From Membranipora membranacea (taxonomy: Eukaryota > Bryozoa > Gymnolaemata > Cheilostomatida > Membraniporidae): a DNA stretch of 64,000 bases. Location: NCBI GenBank assembly GCA_914767715.1, contig OU612067.1, forward strand, positions 2,108,001 to 2,172,000. Reading direction: 5' to 3'. Positions 1-11,825 of this stretch are shown here, piece after piece. Made by a program: the position numbers and the translations under genes. The notes under the pieces were generated by a model, which was not told the origin of the DNA, did no database searches, and saw only the letters and a list, made by a program, of their open reading frames with translations. How positions within the stretch are numbered: position 1 is the stretch's first letter; every line of letters begins with the position of its first letter.

Positions 1-625
1 TACCACACCTTCCAACGTCGTTACGTTGCTCACAATTAAATGCCTCAGTGCCCCAATGCTAATGCTCTATATAGATAGTGTCATTCTGCGCATGCTCAGC
101 TCTGGGCATGAGCTGATCTTTGCAAAATTGAGTCTCGGAATTCCGAAGCCATCTGATTGGCTACCTGCTCTGGTGGCATGCTCCCCAATGCGTGCGGAAT
201 TGGTATTAACAGTTATCCTCTCATGTCACTATTAGCTGATTTTGATTGGCAGTTCATGCAGGGGCTATCTCATTCCCCCTGACAAAATTTGCTATCAGAA
301 CACGGACTGAACTTATCGTTCTTGCACATGCGCAAATTAAAGTCACGCATGATGGTTACTTAGGCTTAAGACATCTCTTTTGCGGTAATGATAGCCTAGT
401 TTATCAGTGATCTACATGCCTAGTCAGATCACAAGAGTCAGTATGATATAGTGTCCTGTCTAGATCTAGGTCGAAACAGAGAGTTTATACCTGTCATCAG
501 CGGGAACCGAATCAGCTTCATTAGAACATTTGTTGAGTTCCTATGTACTTCTTCGTCTTCTATCTGCTTCAACCAATCGTGTACCTACAATATAATAACA
601 TATACATACACCAATCAATCACCTT

Positions 626-674
<49 letters not shown>

Positions 675-1056
675 TTACATGTGAATCAGCCGATCAGCCG
701 ATGTGATGGATAAACTAATCATACATGTGAACACCACAGATCAGTAATTCATCATATTAGCAGCCTACACCAGGTGTTAGTAATGTAGGGCAAAGCAGCA
801 GTGGTCAGACATGAATGAGTGCTTCTGGTAGATTTGATAGATGAGGTACAAGGAGGCTCTACCTATGATTTCAGACAAATAACCCTCACGGTGATTTATT
901 TAACCAATACACAGAACAAACCTGAGGAAGTTCTGATATAGGCACCAAGGTTATTTAAGTACATATTTTAGAATCTTTTATTTTTTTAACAACAGATCGC
1001 TCATCACAACAAGTGATTTTATCATAAAAATGATACAATACAATATACATACATAC
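1..1056. other. Left flank, no exon recognised
   Basis: This stretch lies downstream of the BTB-BACK exons on the minus strand, where kelch-repeat exons would be expected. I read all frames and found no kelch motif (paired glycines followed by Tyr and Trp) with splice sites. A TA-dinucleotide microsatellite occupies about 633-670. The rest is AT-rich sequence without support for coding. Confidence 0.5.
633..670. repeat. (TA)n microsatellite
   Basis: About 19 uninterrupted TA/AT units lie between TACA and TGTATT. It is seen directly in the sequence and has no coding support. Confidence 0.9.
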
Positions 1057-2199
1057 CTTATTAAATACATGCCACTCAGAACTACAGAGCAGTGAGTCAC
1101 TGGCTACTATACCAGTAATCTGATCTAGTGTTAGTAACTTGAGCTGATCATCTGGTATACAAGTAAACCTGGACTTCATGTAATGAGACGCAGCGTCACG
1201 AGCCTTCAGTAAGCTGTACTTATCAGCCAACAGGTATACATCTACACAATTACCTGTATGATACATATATAATACATAATACATAATATTTAATATATAA
1301 TACATAAAATATAATATATAATACATAAAATATAATACATAAAATATAATATATAATACATACTCTTATAACTCAAATATAGTGGAGTGTGGAAATACTC
1401 TTATAAGTAAGACATAATGTTATGACATGGTGTTATAATTCAGCCATGATTTAAAATCCAGATATAATCTCATAAGTCAGATACATTGCAACTATAAGGC
1501 AGGCATGCGCCTACCAGCTATTGTTTTCATTGATGATAAGTTTTAATCAGAAAACAGGTAATTTAATATAACGCAGTCCTACACTCAGGTCTATACTGAG
1601 GGGACATTTATTTACCTTTAACAATAGTAGATATGAGATATGTAGCACATAGTTTTAAAGCACAATCCACCTGTAGTCGACTTGAGGCATCTATCATATC
1701 GCTTATGTTGTCTTTAGATAGGAAAAGTTTTCCTGTATACATAAACTTTATCATCTCCTAAATAGAGCAAAGTAAGCTTCATCATCACAAGCGCAAAATG
1801 TGAGTATCCATCGATTATGACTCAACTAACAAACTATACCTTACCTATACTTATACTATACTATATCTGTAGCAGCCCTGAATGAGGTGTAAGATTTTGA
1901 TACTATCACTAGAGAACTTATGAGGTTTAGTATGAGGAACTAATACACCATTTGTATAGGGAGTATGACTATAGGGCACACAGCACAACTAATATGGGGA
2001 GAAAACTTTGGGGTTAGTGGTCATTCTTACCAGGGCAGGTTTGTCTTTCATATCTTTAAGCTCTACGAATCCTTGGGATGTTTCAATCATCTGACTGTCA
2101 AACAGACCACTAAAGTATGTGGAGGTGGAGGAGAGAACCATTTTATGTACAGACAACTCCTTACCGCTATCCAGCTTCAGAGAAAAGTCACAAAACTTC
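1057..2199 (-). CDS. BTB-BACK domain protein (KLHL-like), partial
   Basis: Three consecutive minus-strand exons with matching phases (2031-2199, 1616-1757, 1057-1253) encode a BTB/POZ domain followed by the start of a BACK domain. The first exon opens with KFCDFSLKLDSGKELSVHK, the usual FCDV...HK start of a BTB fold, then the YFSGLF helix. The second gives MIKFMYTGKL, the BTB A4-B5 segment, and LQVDCALKLC. The third carries the BACK helices (VYLLADKYSLLKA and later). Family members usually dimerise through BTB and act as Cullin-3 substrate adaptors. The first exon shown starts in phase, so an upstream exon with the initiator is missing from this model. The next donor (GTATGT at 1056) means the gene continues to lower coordinates. 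No kelch repeats were found in the last kilobase, so a KLHL assignment rests on domain order only. It could also be a BTB-BACK protein with another C-terminus. Confidence 0.85.
1255..1362. repeat. AT-rich short tandem repeat
   Basis: Degenerate units of the type ATACATAAAATATA recur about seven times in the intron of the BTB-BACK gene, just upstream of its BACK exon. Confidence 0.75.
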
Positions 2200-2278
2200 C
2201 TGAAAGGAGCAATAAGATACAAAAGTTCTCCCGATCACATGGGAAGTTGATGAGTATGATTGTTACTTAAGATTTAAT

Positions 2279-2596
2279 TCAGTGAATGTGGATATAAGTC
2301 GGTCTCTGGAAAGCCTCATTATCATCAGGAACAATGAGTGAGCTATCTCTGTCAGGAGACAACATATTAACTCTGTTATATATATCGGTCAGGTGTTTAT
2401 AATATGAGAGTAACATTGATCGGACTGCATACCCATCCTGTTGATGTTGATATAGACTCTGGGATAGTTTATGTCCATAGTTCTGAGTTCCAACTACAAC
2501 CCCGCTATCCTCAGCTGCCCGTACTTTCTTCTGCAACTTACGAAATCTCAGCTTGGCACACGGAATAACTATCGGAGACAGAATCTGTGAAAAAGT
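2279..2596 (-). CDS. Candidate last exon of an unidentified gene
   Basis: A good acceptor (TTTTTCACAG) at 2597 is followed by 105 codons open to a TGA at 2279. The product begins ILSPIVIPCAKLRFRKLQKK, which reads like the end of a membrane segment followed by a basic juxtamembrane stretch. It then runs through a polar tail containing DGYAVRSMLLSYYKHLTDIY. No usable donor precedes the stop, so it does not splice into the BTB exon only 80 bases away. It is better read as the 3' end of a separate gene whose other exons lie at higher coordinates. I do not recognise the family. Confidence 0.4.
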   Translation of the reverse strand, partial: TFSQILSPIVIPCAKLRFRKLQKKVRAAEDSGVVVGTQNYGHKLSQSLYQHQQDGYAVRSMLLSYYKHLTDIYNRVNMLSPDRDSSLIVPDDNEAFQRPTYIHIH

Positions 2597-2789
2597 CACA
2601 TTACTTGATGTAATTATTATTCATGTGTTATTATTCATATACGTGTTGCGGATTTTCCACTCTAATTAGTCTAACATCACCATTTACCTCTTGACCCATG
2701 CTGCGCCCTATACCCACACCTGACGGAAACACACACACACGCACGCACACACACACACACGTGTTTTGTCAGTACCAAATCAGGTATGA

Positions 2790-3115
2790 CTGCCGGCACC
2801 AGGAATCGAACCTGGACTTGAAAGATCTCAATCTGTGCCAAAGCAGGGATCAATGAAGAAGACAAATCATTAACACAATGTCGTGTAGAAGTGCCTTTTA
2901 CATACCAACACAAGTTCGTATTACATTCAAACAAGTAGGAGCGCCTTAGCAGCTTCTAAATTACACCTATGTATAGCTGCAGCCTCAAAAACATGCCTGT
3001 GGATAACATGATGGTAATGATTTTTCCTCATTCGTAAATCCTGCTTAGGGACCTTTAACCATTAGACCACTCCTGCCTCCCATGCACCTTTAACTACTAG
3101 ACCACTCCTGACTCC
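2790..3115 (-). repeat. tRNA-derived SINE remnant, possibly interrupted
   Basis: On the minus strand 2795-2822 reads as a tRNA T-arm and 3' acceptor (CCAGGTTCGATTCCTGG then TGCCGGCA), a clear RNA polymerase III B box. An A-box-like GTGGTCTAATGGTTAAAGGT lies about 230 bases 5' of it, and a second degenerate copy is adjacent. The two halves are too far apart for a working tRNA, and the 5' acceptor strand is missing. A GT microsatellite follows the 3' end. I read this as a SINE head split by later sequence, or as two fragments. Confidence 0.5.
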
Positions 3116-3209
3116 CTGACTAGTCTAAAAGCATTCTAAGCCCAGATTACATTGAATACACAACTGGTACATAGCTAGTGTACACAAAGGCTGCACATTT
3201 AATCTCATA

Positions 3210-3350
3210 TCTTGTTTTCTCTTGTAGTCAGGTGTGATGTGGACCATTCTCTGACCAACCTGATCTTGGTGATGAATTTGATCGTCTTCCATCACCTGGT
3301 CATCAGAATCAGCATCCTCTCCTTCTCTATCCGAATCCATATCACGGCTG
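3210..3350 (-). CDS. Candidate acidic exon, unassigned
   Basis: After an AG in CCACCCAG the minus strand is open for about 45 codons rich in Asp and Glu (MDSDREGEDADSDDQVMEDD). It ends near DYKRKQDM without a convincing donor. It may be a 5' exon of the unidentified gene ending at 2279 or of the BTB gene. Just upstream a 24-base unit (KFDxxxS in one frame) repeats three times. Evidence is weak. Confidence 0.22.
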
Positions 3351-3858
3351 GGTGGTGGTGGTCAAACTTAGAGGCTTGTGGGTCAAACTTAGAGCCTTGG
3401 TTGTCAAACTTCAGTTCATCTGTAATTATAAATAGCCTACATGTTCTATCTAGAGACTGCAGAACTTTGGGTGGTCTTATCACACTACTAGGAAACATAA
3501 ATCGCTGTTAGGGGAGGTCTGCAAATAGTTGAATAATGTGAGCGGACATACGATACTGAGATAATTGTATAGCTGGATAGAATAAAATACCATGAGCTAA
3601 TTGGCCTGAGGCTTTCAAAGCGGGCATTGAAAACTGGCCTGTACATCATAAGATGCTTTTACTGCTAGTAGGGTAAGTGGAGCCATGACATTGTGCCAAT
3701 AACATTAACACATACAATACAAAAATCATATGCACAGTTTGATTTTGTAGTGATCCTAACCTACTACTGTCTTGCTAGCATGAAACTCATAACCAAGGAG
3801 TTACTCCAATTGTCTTAACAAACATTCCATAGCTGAACATTATTTTCATTTTGTAATG

Positions 3859-4223
3859 CCACAGACAGCAGGTCACTGACAGTTGATTTGATGGGTTGCA
3901 GCCTTGTGTGTGTCTGGTTTGTGTTTGTTGTGGTGAAGATGGGAAGCTTGCATGAACCAAGTTATCGCGGCTGTGGAGCTTCTGTACCCGCCAATTACGT
4001 TGTGAAGATGAGTCACTTCTCTCTCATTGGTCAGAATATTAAATTCTGACCATCGAGAGAGAAGTGACTCATCTGAGCAACGTAATTGGCAGGTACAGAA
4101 GCTCCACAGCCGCGATAACTTGGTTCATACAAGCTTTCCATCTTCACTACAACAAACACAAACCACACACACACACAAGGCTGCAACTCATCAAATCAAC
4201 TGTCAGTGACCTGCTGTCTGTGG
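3859..4223. mobile_element. Foldback/MITE element copy 1, 5-base TSD
   Basis: The element is almost wholly an inverted repeat. It begins CCACAGACAGCAGGTCACTG and ends with the reverse complement, with arms of roughly 180 bases meeting at a short AT-rich centre near 4040. TAATG flanks it on both sides (3854-3858 and 4224-4228), a 5-base target-site duplication. A second copy sits at 16244-16551 with a different duplication, which proves mobility. No coding capacity is present. The superfamily is undetermined. Confidence 0.88.
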
Positions 4224-4286
4224 TAATGCAATATTTAATAATATTATTTAATTAAGTAGTATAGATAGATAATAGATAATATCCTA

Positions 4287-4430
4287 TCTATGTACTATGT
4301 AGTACTAGTTTGAACCACAGCCAATATATATTATATATTATATAATATATTTCTAACTAATCGCTGTGGTTCATACCAAGGAGTAAAAGACTCCTTGTTC
4401 AAACTAGTATTACAAACATAGTACATAGTT
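4287..4430. repeat. Nested inverted repeat
   Basis: The left segment (CTATGTACTATGT, then ACTAGTTTGAACCACAGC) is mirrored on the right by GCTGTGGTTC and later TTCAAACTAGT and CATAGTACATAG. A third small hairpin (AAGGAGTAAAAGACTCCTT) interrupts the right arm. The centre is an ATATAT tract. It is probably another decayed foldback insertion, about 60 bases from the first. Confidence 0.6.
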
Positions 4431-4914
4431 AGCACAGTGACAAGGTTATAAGAATAAGATAACTTAAATCTCTATCAATGCTTGATTATGACTGCATGGA
4501 CTTGAGGGTATGATAGATCAAGGAGTTAGAGGAATAGTAATTTACATACTTTTGTCCTTTCCAAAATCTCAGCAAGTAGAAAAGAAAATGAAAAAACTTT
4601 GCCCAGGTTGGTGAACATTAAAAGAGTACATTCTATTGGTCAAGCTTGATTACATATAATTATTGTCACTGTTACACGAGCGCATCAGTGTATTTTGAGG
4701 AGACAACTCCTCACATAATCAGAGCAAAATCTAGACTAGGCCGACATGTCAACAGAGAGGGTGGTATATCCCACCCTCCCTGATGTCAAATCAAAGGGCT
4801 TCACACCATTACAATCAGCGTTACAAGTTCATGAACTTGCACCAATTAGCATACAATCTAAGGTATCTAATTGCTGACACTTAAGAAACAAAAAACAAAG
4901 TTTGTTAGAGATTG

Positions 4915-5165
4915 TCATGTCACCCCTGCTGCACACATCCCGCTCACTACAACATCTATGACAAATTCTGAACTGCACCCCAGAATTTCGGTAACTCATT
5001 TGTAAAAGGTAGACCACCAATCAGGTATTTAGCTTTGTGAGTTTTGAGGTCATTATAAGTGGACCCATGACGATTGACGATACTTATGAAAATGATTGGC
5101 TGAGTTATCTATATACAATGTCATGTGTCTACCAATTAATGATATTACTCCTGCGACAGTTCAAA
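4915..5165 (-). pseudogene. Decayed duplicate of the GT31 last exon
   Basis: This block aligns with the real last exon and 3' flank of the neighbouring glycosyltransferase (about 5410-5687). Read on the minus strand it keeps IDNSANH, THKAKYLIG and a PKFWGAVQN ending, matching IDNSANH, VHKAKYLIG and LKFWDAVRTL in the live exon. The reading frame is broken: two stop codons precede LYIDNS in one frame, and a frameshift separates it from YNDLKTHKAKYLIG. The EDMY active-site segment and its splice acceptor are missing. It cannot serve as an alternative last exon as it stands. Confidence 0.75.
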
Positions 5166-5471
5166 TTCTCATAAGCCAACATCGCAGCCATTGTTGAGAT
5201 GTTATAAACTGCTATATTTTTTTTCACCTCGAGTGATGGTTTATGACAAGATTGCTGTGCCTGGTTCAAACACTATTATCCATTATGTTAAGCTTGCCAG
5301 TCTATTCATCATAGATCACCATATTTCCAACACGCAAAAACATGCTCTGGCTCAAAAGGGGAAGCACAACGCCTAACAGATCTGCCTGCTGCCACTTGTG
5401 AAGCAGGTACGTAGAGATGGTCACACCTCGCTGCTCACATTGAGACCATCTCACGCTCTCCACAAAATCTA

Positions 5472-8462
5472 TCACAATGTCCGAACTGCATCCCAGAATT
5501 TCAATACTGCAGTAGTAGTAGGTAGATGACCGATCAGGTATTTAGCTTTGTGTACTTTGAGGGTATTGTATGTGGCTGCAGGACGATAGAAGAGATGATG
5601 ATTGGCTGAGTTATCTATATAATTTAAGTGAGCCATTTGTGCAAGTACTCCTGTAGTATACATATCCTCCAACCACAGAAATCTGACCTATAAAATACAA
5701 GGTGTCATTACACATATTAAATCTCCGAATGTTAACTTAGCGATGAATGTAGCAATGCTAGTCACTAGTCGAGTTGATGAGCAATGAGAGCATAAAGTCT
5801 GAGTACGACAGTCTGATCAGACATAGTCAGAATGTCGTACTCGATCCATAAACTGCTTGGTTGGATAGCTTACTAACCAATGGTATCATTTCTTTAAGTC
5901 TTTTAACACTATCTCCTGTAATCATATATCCAGAGCCAGGACAGGCTTTCACAGCAAATATTGACTCCGGCCATTCTTGCCGAGTTACTGTCCATTTAGA
6001 TTTACCCCTATTAGGTCTTGGTGATCTCCATATTGTCCCTTAAAAAGAGAGAGGCTAAATCAGTGTCACAAATGTTGAATAGTTACTGACTATAACATGC
6101 ATTGGTCTTTGGGTAGTCTTTAAGTCTAAGTGCTTAGACGGCTGGGAGTGCGAGACTCTAGCATCACATCAAATAAACTTTCAGTCTCTCACACTTGCAC
6201 CAGTCTGAGCACTAAGCTCATATACAGAACATGACCTATGACCTACTAGACCAGGGGTGCCCAACCTTTTCTCTCACATGAGCCATTTAAAAATTCAATA
6301 ACACCAAATGAGCTGACCACGCCGCATCACGTGTAGACAACATGGAAACGTCATTGTGTGAGATAATGCGCGTGGCGGGAAAATTTTTTGAGACAATTTC
6401 TGGTCATATGAGGCGCCCTGGAGTTTTGTAAGCATTTTGGAAAATTTAGGTTGGCAAGTCTGCAAGAAGACAACTCTACACACATATATACAATGCAGGC
6501 ACCCAGTACAATGAACTTGTATACACTATACATACATTTAATGTACATTGTACATGCATGAATTGAATGCATGAAATTCGCGCCAAAAAGCGCGTGAAAT
6601 TTGCAAATATTAAAATGAGCCACCCAAAAAGCCAAAATGAGCCGAGGTGGCTCATGAGCCATAGGTTGGGCACCCCTGCTAGACTATGAATAATTAGAAA
6701 GGTTGAGTTATGTCCCCTCTTGTTGCGAGGGGTCAACTCCTAGGACCATTTCTGATGAGGTCAAATTATCATTGTGATGAATTAATATAACAGGAAGAAT
6801 AAGTTTCACAAAAAGCTGAAATAGGTCAACAGGACATCCCCTATAAGTGCAGGATATACCATTCCATGGTTGAATTAAAAGTTGAGCCAAAAGTCATAAA
6901 ATTTAGGGGGGGTATTTAGATCTAGATACAAAATACAAATTATCGACATTAAATTACTATGTCAAGCAAATTAAAATTGATGCAACTCACCAATAACACT
7001 ATTTTTAGGCCAGCTATTGGCAGTCTGGAAATGGTTTAACCATTTGCTCATTCTTGATGGGATGAGAAAGGAGTCATCGTCTAACTTCATCAGTATTTTC
7101 ACTTGACTACAGAAGGCGGATGTCCATCTGAGCATACTCTGTGCCTATAAATAATGACAGCGTTACATCAAGTGTAATGGTATGTAGTTTAAAGGCTTAG
7201 TCAAATGTTTTGCTTATATTTACTGCACCAGGCTGTCAATGAAAACAAGATAAGATAAGATACTATAATTGCTTCACCCATTGACATGAGGTCTGGTTTT
7301 CAACCACAATTATAACAAATTGTTTTAAGTTTCAGCATTTTTTTCTTAATAATGCTTTATATTTATTTATTCATTTGTTTGAAGAGGTCGCACGAGGTGC
7401 ACAAGATGTGCACCAAAGTCTTTGGCTATGGAGGCGCTAACCCAATCCCCGATAGGACTAAACAGTCCCAGACCTCCGTGTTGGGTGGGTGACACACTAC
7501 CAGATATCGATCCCAGCCAACTTGTCAAGTATGTTCCAGCCTTAGCTATTGTATCTGATGTACCTTATATGTCAGATTTCTGTAAGCATCAATAAAGCTA
7601 CCATCCTGAACAATGTCTCCATACTTAGTCTGCTCAGCTAGAAGTTTATTTTGATGAACTCTATCTTTAGTCACTGCCAGAGAGAAGACAATCACCACTC
7701 TAATCGGCTTAAATAGATCAACTTGTCCCCATGTTTTACGTATGGCATTTCGTCGTTCAGAATTAGGCACTGCACTGTATACCCAGAGAAGCAGCTGAGG
7801 ATTGTTTTTGGCACATATATAGTAGTTTGGTATGATATAGTTGAGAGAGCTGTCATTGTGTATTAGATAGCTGTACGGAGCGATCAGAGCAGAACCTATC
7901 AATTGGTTTTCTGCAAAAAGAAAAGTAACTAATTGTGTGATGCATATGATATGTGTGGCTTCTATTTGCATATAAGTCCATGTACCTTCAATGATAAAGA
8001 ACAAATCGATTTAAGAGGTTAGATACGGTATACAAATTTAGTGTATGCGGGTTGACGAGATGCGACTCTATTGAGCAATATCAGCTCAAACGGACAGAGA
8101 ATCTGGACTTGAGATGGCAATGACATTAGATTCTAAAATATACTTTCAACTCCATCATTTGTCATGGCGAAGTGGGAATAGCTAATGCCAGTGTTGAAAA
8201 GCATGAGAAGATTGTGCGCAATAAGGGTGAGAAATCACAAAGTATTACCTCTGGATTTGTTGTCTATCTCTGACGTACCTTCCACACCTGTATCGTCAAA
8301 CTTTGTAACAAAAACAGTTTGGCCAGACTCATCTACTGACATATCATATACTTGTAGTGTAGTGAAGCGTTGAGGGCCTGTATAGTGTATGTAATAATAG
8401 TCTACGATGAAGAACGAGAGTATCAGTGTTATGGCCGCCGATAGTGTGAGCAACATTCTCAT
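5472..8462 (-). CDS. Beta-1,3-glycosyltransferase, GT31 family (B3GALT-like)
   Basis: Five exons (8249-8462, 7564-7910, 6991-7144, 5878-6038, 5472-5687) join in phase to 363 residues. A signal anchor at residues 4-20 (LLTLSAAITLILSFFIV) gives the type II Golgi topology of the family, which transfers Gal or GlcNAc in beta-1,3 linkage to a glycan or protein acceptor. GT31 hallmarks appear in order: the ERRNAIRKTW block at 123-132, the metal-binding DDD at 209-211, SKWTVTRQEWPE then GSGYMITGD in exon 4, and the EDMYTTGVL block (family EDVYxG) at 299. Each junction has a usable GT/AG, for example CAGAG|GTAATA and TTTTTGCAG. Length is normal for the family (about 310-420 aa). The start chosen is the first ATG before the membrane anchor. 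The donor sugar and linkage partner cannot be read from sequence. A hAT-like element sits in the third intron, and a dead copy of the last exon lies downstream. Confidence 0.93.
5801..5842. repeat. Small hairpin in GT31 intron
   Basis: GAGTACGACA and its complement TGTCGTACTC enclose 22 bases that include GTCTGATCAGAC. It lies in the intron between exons 4 and 5 of the GT31 gene. Confidence 0.6.
6252..6678. mobile_element. hAT-like non-autonomous element (MITE)
   Basis: The terminal inverted repeats CAGGGGTGCCCAACC and GGTTGGGCACCCCTG are of hAT (Charlie-like) type. CTAGAC occurs immediately outside both ends (6246-6251 and 6679-6684). hAT elements normally make 8-base duplications, so the 6-base match is either a slightly eroded duplication or a sign of a different superfamily. 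The inside has no transposase frame. The repeat of GAGCC near both ends extends the inverted symmetry. It lies in intron 3 of the GT31 gene. Confidence 0.82.
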
Positions 8463-11400
8463 TGAGCTGTAATATAGAAATAGGTAATGTTAGCTGCCAG
8501 CAGGTGACATGACAGCAAGGTTAGGAAATGAGAAGAGGGGACAAGTCGAGTAAAGCTGGTTAACCTCAGGCTGTTGGAATCTTCCAAGTTTACAGTCAGA
8601 GAATATGTGACCTGGTACAATCATGCTAATGTGATAACATTGATGATCTGTTCTATTGTTTCCGTGACTTGAAGGTAAGTTACTTAATAATCAAACCATA
8701 AGTAATATTCTGTATGTCCTAAACAACGTAATACAGTGAACACGGATGAAAAAAAGGGACTTTTGTTTTGCTTTATTTTTTCACACCTTACAGTCCCAGT
8801 GGTGTTATCCTTTTTTTCAGAAAGTCAATCTTGAAAAAACCCCTAAACTTGAGACATATGACTGTTATGAATACAAATTAACGTTTATTTACAATTAAAT
8901 CTACCTCACCATTACCAGCCCTCAGGAGGGCCCTTGTGTTATTGTAGGGATTATGAAGGGATTATACTGATGTATCTGTTGTCATTGCAAATTTATGGTT
9001 TAGGTTAAGAGTTCAGCAATGCATTTAAACTTGAAATATGTGAGCTATCCTTCAGCACCATGATCTCCTCAAAACATGCCTCTGCTGTAATATTATGGGT
9101 GAGGCTCAAACATGTTTTAAATTGGTTGCAGAGGAGATTGACCTTAAGATTTGATGTTGACAAGTTCATGGCACCTCACCCCAAAAGGATACTGTCTTTT
9201 TTTTTTAACTTTATGGGCATAAATTTCATTCGATGAGAATGTTTTACAAAATCAGCCTTCCAAGAAAACAAAAAAAAGGGACAAAATAAACCAAACACTT
9301 TCTATCAGCCTTTTAACTCAAAACTGTCTCTCTTTTTGAAATTTGTTCTTGGGGAGCTCCTCCCTCCAGCACCCCATATAGCAATTTGAAATTTAAGTGC
9401 AAAACAAGAGTACATGCTCTGTCTACCCTCGAGTCAAAAGAATTGAAACAACATTTATTGCAGAAAATTATCAATCACAGTTAGAGATCAGATTGATGTC
9501 CCTCATATCCAATTATTACTGGAGCTAATTGATTGTCAATCTCCTCCCAAATAGGGCTAGAATGCTTAAAAATTGCCTCCGTCTGGTGTACATTTCTCTT
9601 CAAGGGGAGGCCCCATACCTTCTGCGAGAAGGCGCATATAGCGCCCCTCCCGCACACATCCCGCCTGGCCCTACCACACTAAAACCACGGATACATCACT
9701 GGACAGACCGGTTAGGTGTCATCAAGCAAATTATTACATGTTGTAGGTGTCTGCTGGTTCCTTATAGCACAAGAGATGTGTGCGTGACTTCGTAACAATA
9801 AATGTGGAACAAATTGTTGTTTGTTCTCTCTTTCAGCCTTGTGTTACAAAAAAAAAAGACTATTTTAGTTGCTGCAACAACATGTCAATGTTTATCCTCA
9901 AATGCATGTCAACCATCCATCTGATTAGCAAAAATACCGATTTTAACTATACACAACAATGTATTTATTACCTGATATCCATATCTGAGTGAGAGTGTGA
10001 CTTGACGTAATGTGTGACTATCCGATCATAGTACTGGTAGTTAAATAAGAGAGGAGGCGATCCTCAGAACAGCTGAATAAAGAAGCAGTCCTTAGAGAAG
10101 TCACCGCTACGTTTATCTTCGAAAATGATCCAAAAAGAGTTGCTCTCGTGAGACACAGAGCTACACACAGAATGTGCAGACATATGAGAGCTTCTCTACC
10201 GGTGAGAATACTGACTATCTACTACTAAAGCTCAGTTGTGCTAGTACAGAGCAGGCACTGAGGTAATCAATATGTGACTATTATACTACTACTGTGTACA
10301 ATGGGCCGCAGACTTTCACCTTTGTCAACAGTTCAATTTAAATAAATATGTAATAAGCACTTATAGATGTAGATGTATTGTACTGGTCATGACACAGTGA
10401 TACACAGTGAATATCACTGATTGGCCCCCCTAACCATCTGTTATACTATTGAGTACTGACACTATAATTATAGTTATACAGCATTGTAGTTAGAGATTCT
10501 TATTTTTTATGTTGTATGTATAAGTACAAGTTAAGAAATAGCAAGAGTCTTAAGTACCTTTGTAAATAGATTCATTGTAGATTAAAACTGAAACTGTCCA
10601 GCTATATTATTGATTTATTTATACATGTGTACTAACATAATGCAAGAGCAGAAGTACAAATTGTACAGTATAACCAACTGGACAAACACTAACCAGTCTG
10701 TAGGGTGCAGGTGTGCAGCAGGGACGTGTGAGGATAATTATCTTATTCACACATAGCTGGATATCACAGCTATTCTCATGTCAGAGGTCGGGAGGGGATA
10801 GGGAGCCAGAAATGATAGATTTCATTTTCAAGTATTTATGTAGATTTGCAGTGAGGTTGCTGACACTTTCACGCCACAAGATACATAGATACATGTCCTA
10901 AATGAGCCAACAATAATCTTGTCTGAGCTATTTTTTCTTCCACTATTAACTGATACTTCTGTAACAGTGACGGGCAGCAGAATTAAACTATTTTGCTTAT
11001 GGTAGTTATATACTCTTCGGTCCTTGAAAAATTGTAAATAATGATGGATTTATCCTGATTAATATTACTAGCCATTCCCATAAAGGCCACGAAACGTCAG
11101 AGGAACGGAAAACACCCCTTTGTTTGACCAAGGTTATGTTGGCTAGATGGTTGATTGGCGATGAAGGAAGTCCAAACTGAGCAACAAGAAATGGTTGTAC
11201 TGATATAACTGTCCTTTCCATGCCTATTCAGCGTATATTTTTCTTATCGTAGGTTATGATTGTAATACTTGAGTATTGCCATGGGTACAAAAGTTTTTCA
11301 TATCATAATACGATGATCCAAAATAGACAGACAATCAAATTCTTTATTCAAAAGTCATCTGTCATCAAAAACTAAATTAAATATCCTATAACATCCTGAC

Positions 11401-11825
11401 TGATGTGAAACTGTCGGGTAAGACAAATTAAATAAACTTCACAGATATTGTGTAGATCATGATAAATTATTTATTGTTCAATATTAAAATAATCTACTAT
11501 ATCATGGTTATACTAATACGTAGTGTAGGACTAACCTCAGTAGAGTCTCCTTTGACAGTAACAGGAAAGTGGTAAGAAAAGCAAGAGCGCCCAATCATGT
11601 ATGCCAGAGTAATCGAGTAACACTCTACCAGCAGGCTGCTTAATTTTATTGCAAAGAAAACCAAACATTAAAACATACTTAATGCAAAACCACCACTAGG
11701 GGTAATTGGATTTTTAAGTGGTACATCCATACATACATGCCTACATACATATCTTTCCAACATAAGGGCTACTCACAATAAATGTTAGGCCCTATAGTAT
11801 TACATAACTATCATCACTGAGGGTA
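8463..11825. other. Intergenic region between GT31 and RANGRF
   Basis: This holds the 5' flank of the GT31 gene and the 3' flank of RANGRF. I see T-rich tracts around 8750-8820 and 9190-9210, and an 88-codon plus frame at 9529 that lacks splice context or any recognised domain. No further gene can be supported. Confidence 0.5.

Noticed and set aside
2279-2596. Exon as the 5' part of the BTB-BACK gene
   Set aside because: The frame stops before any donor, so it cannot splice into the BTB exon.
4829-5020. 63-codon minus frame as a separate gene or alternative GT31 end
   Set aside because: It is an out-of-frame reading of the decayed duplicate of the GT31 last exon.
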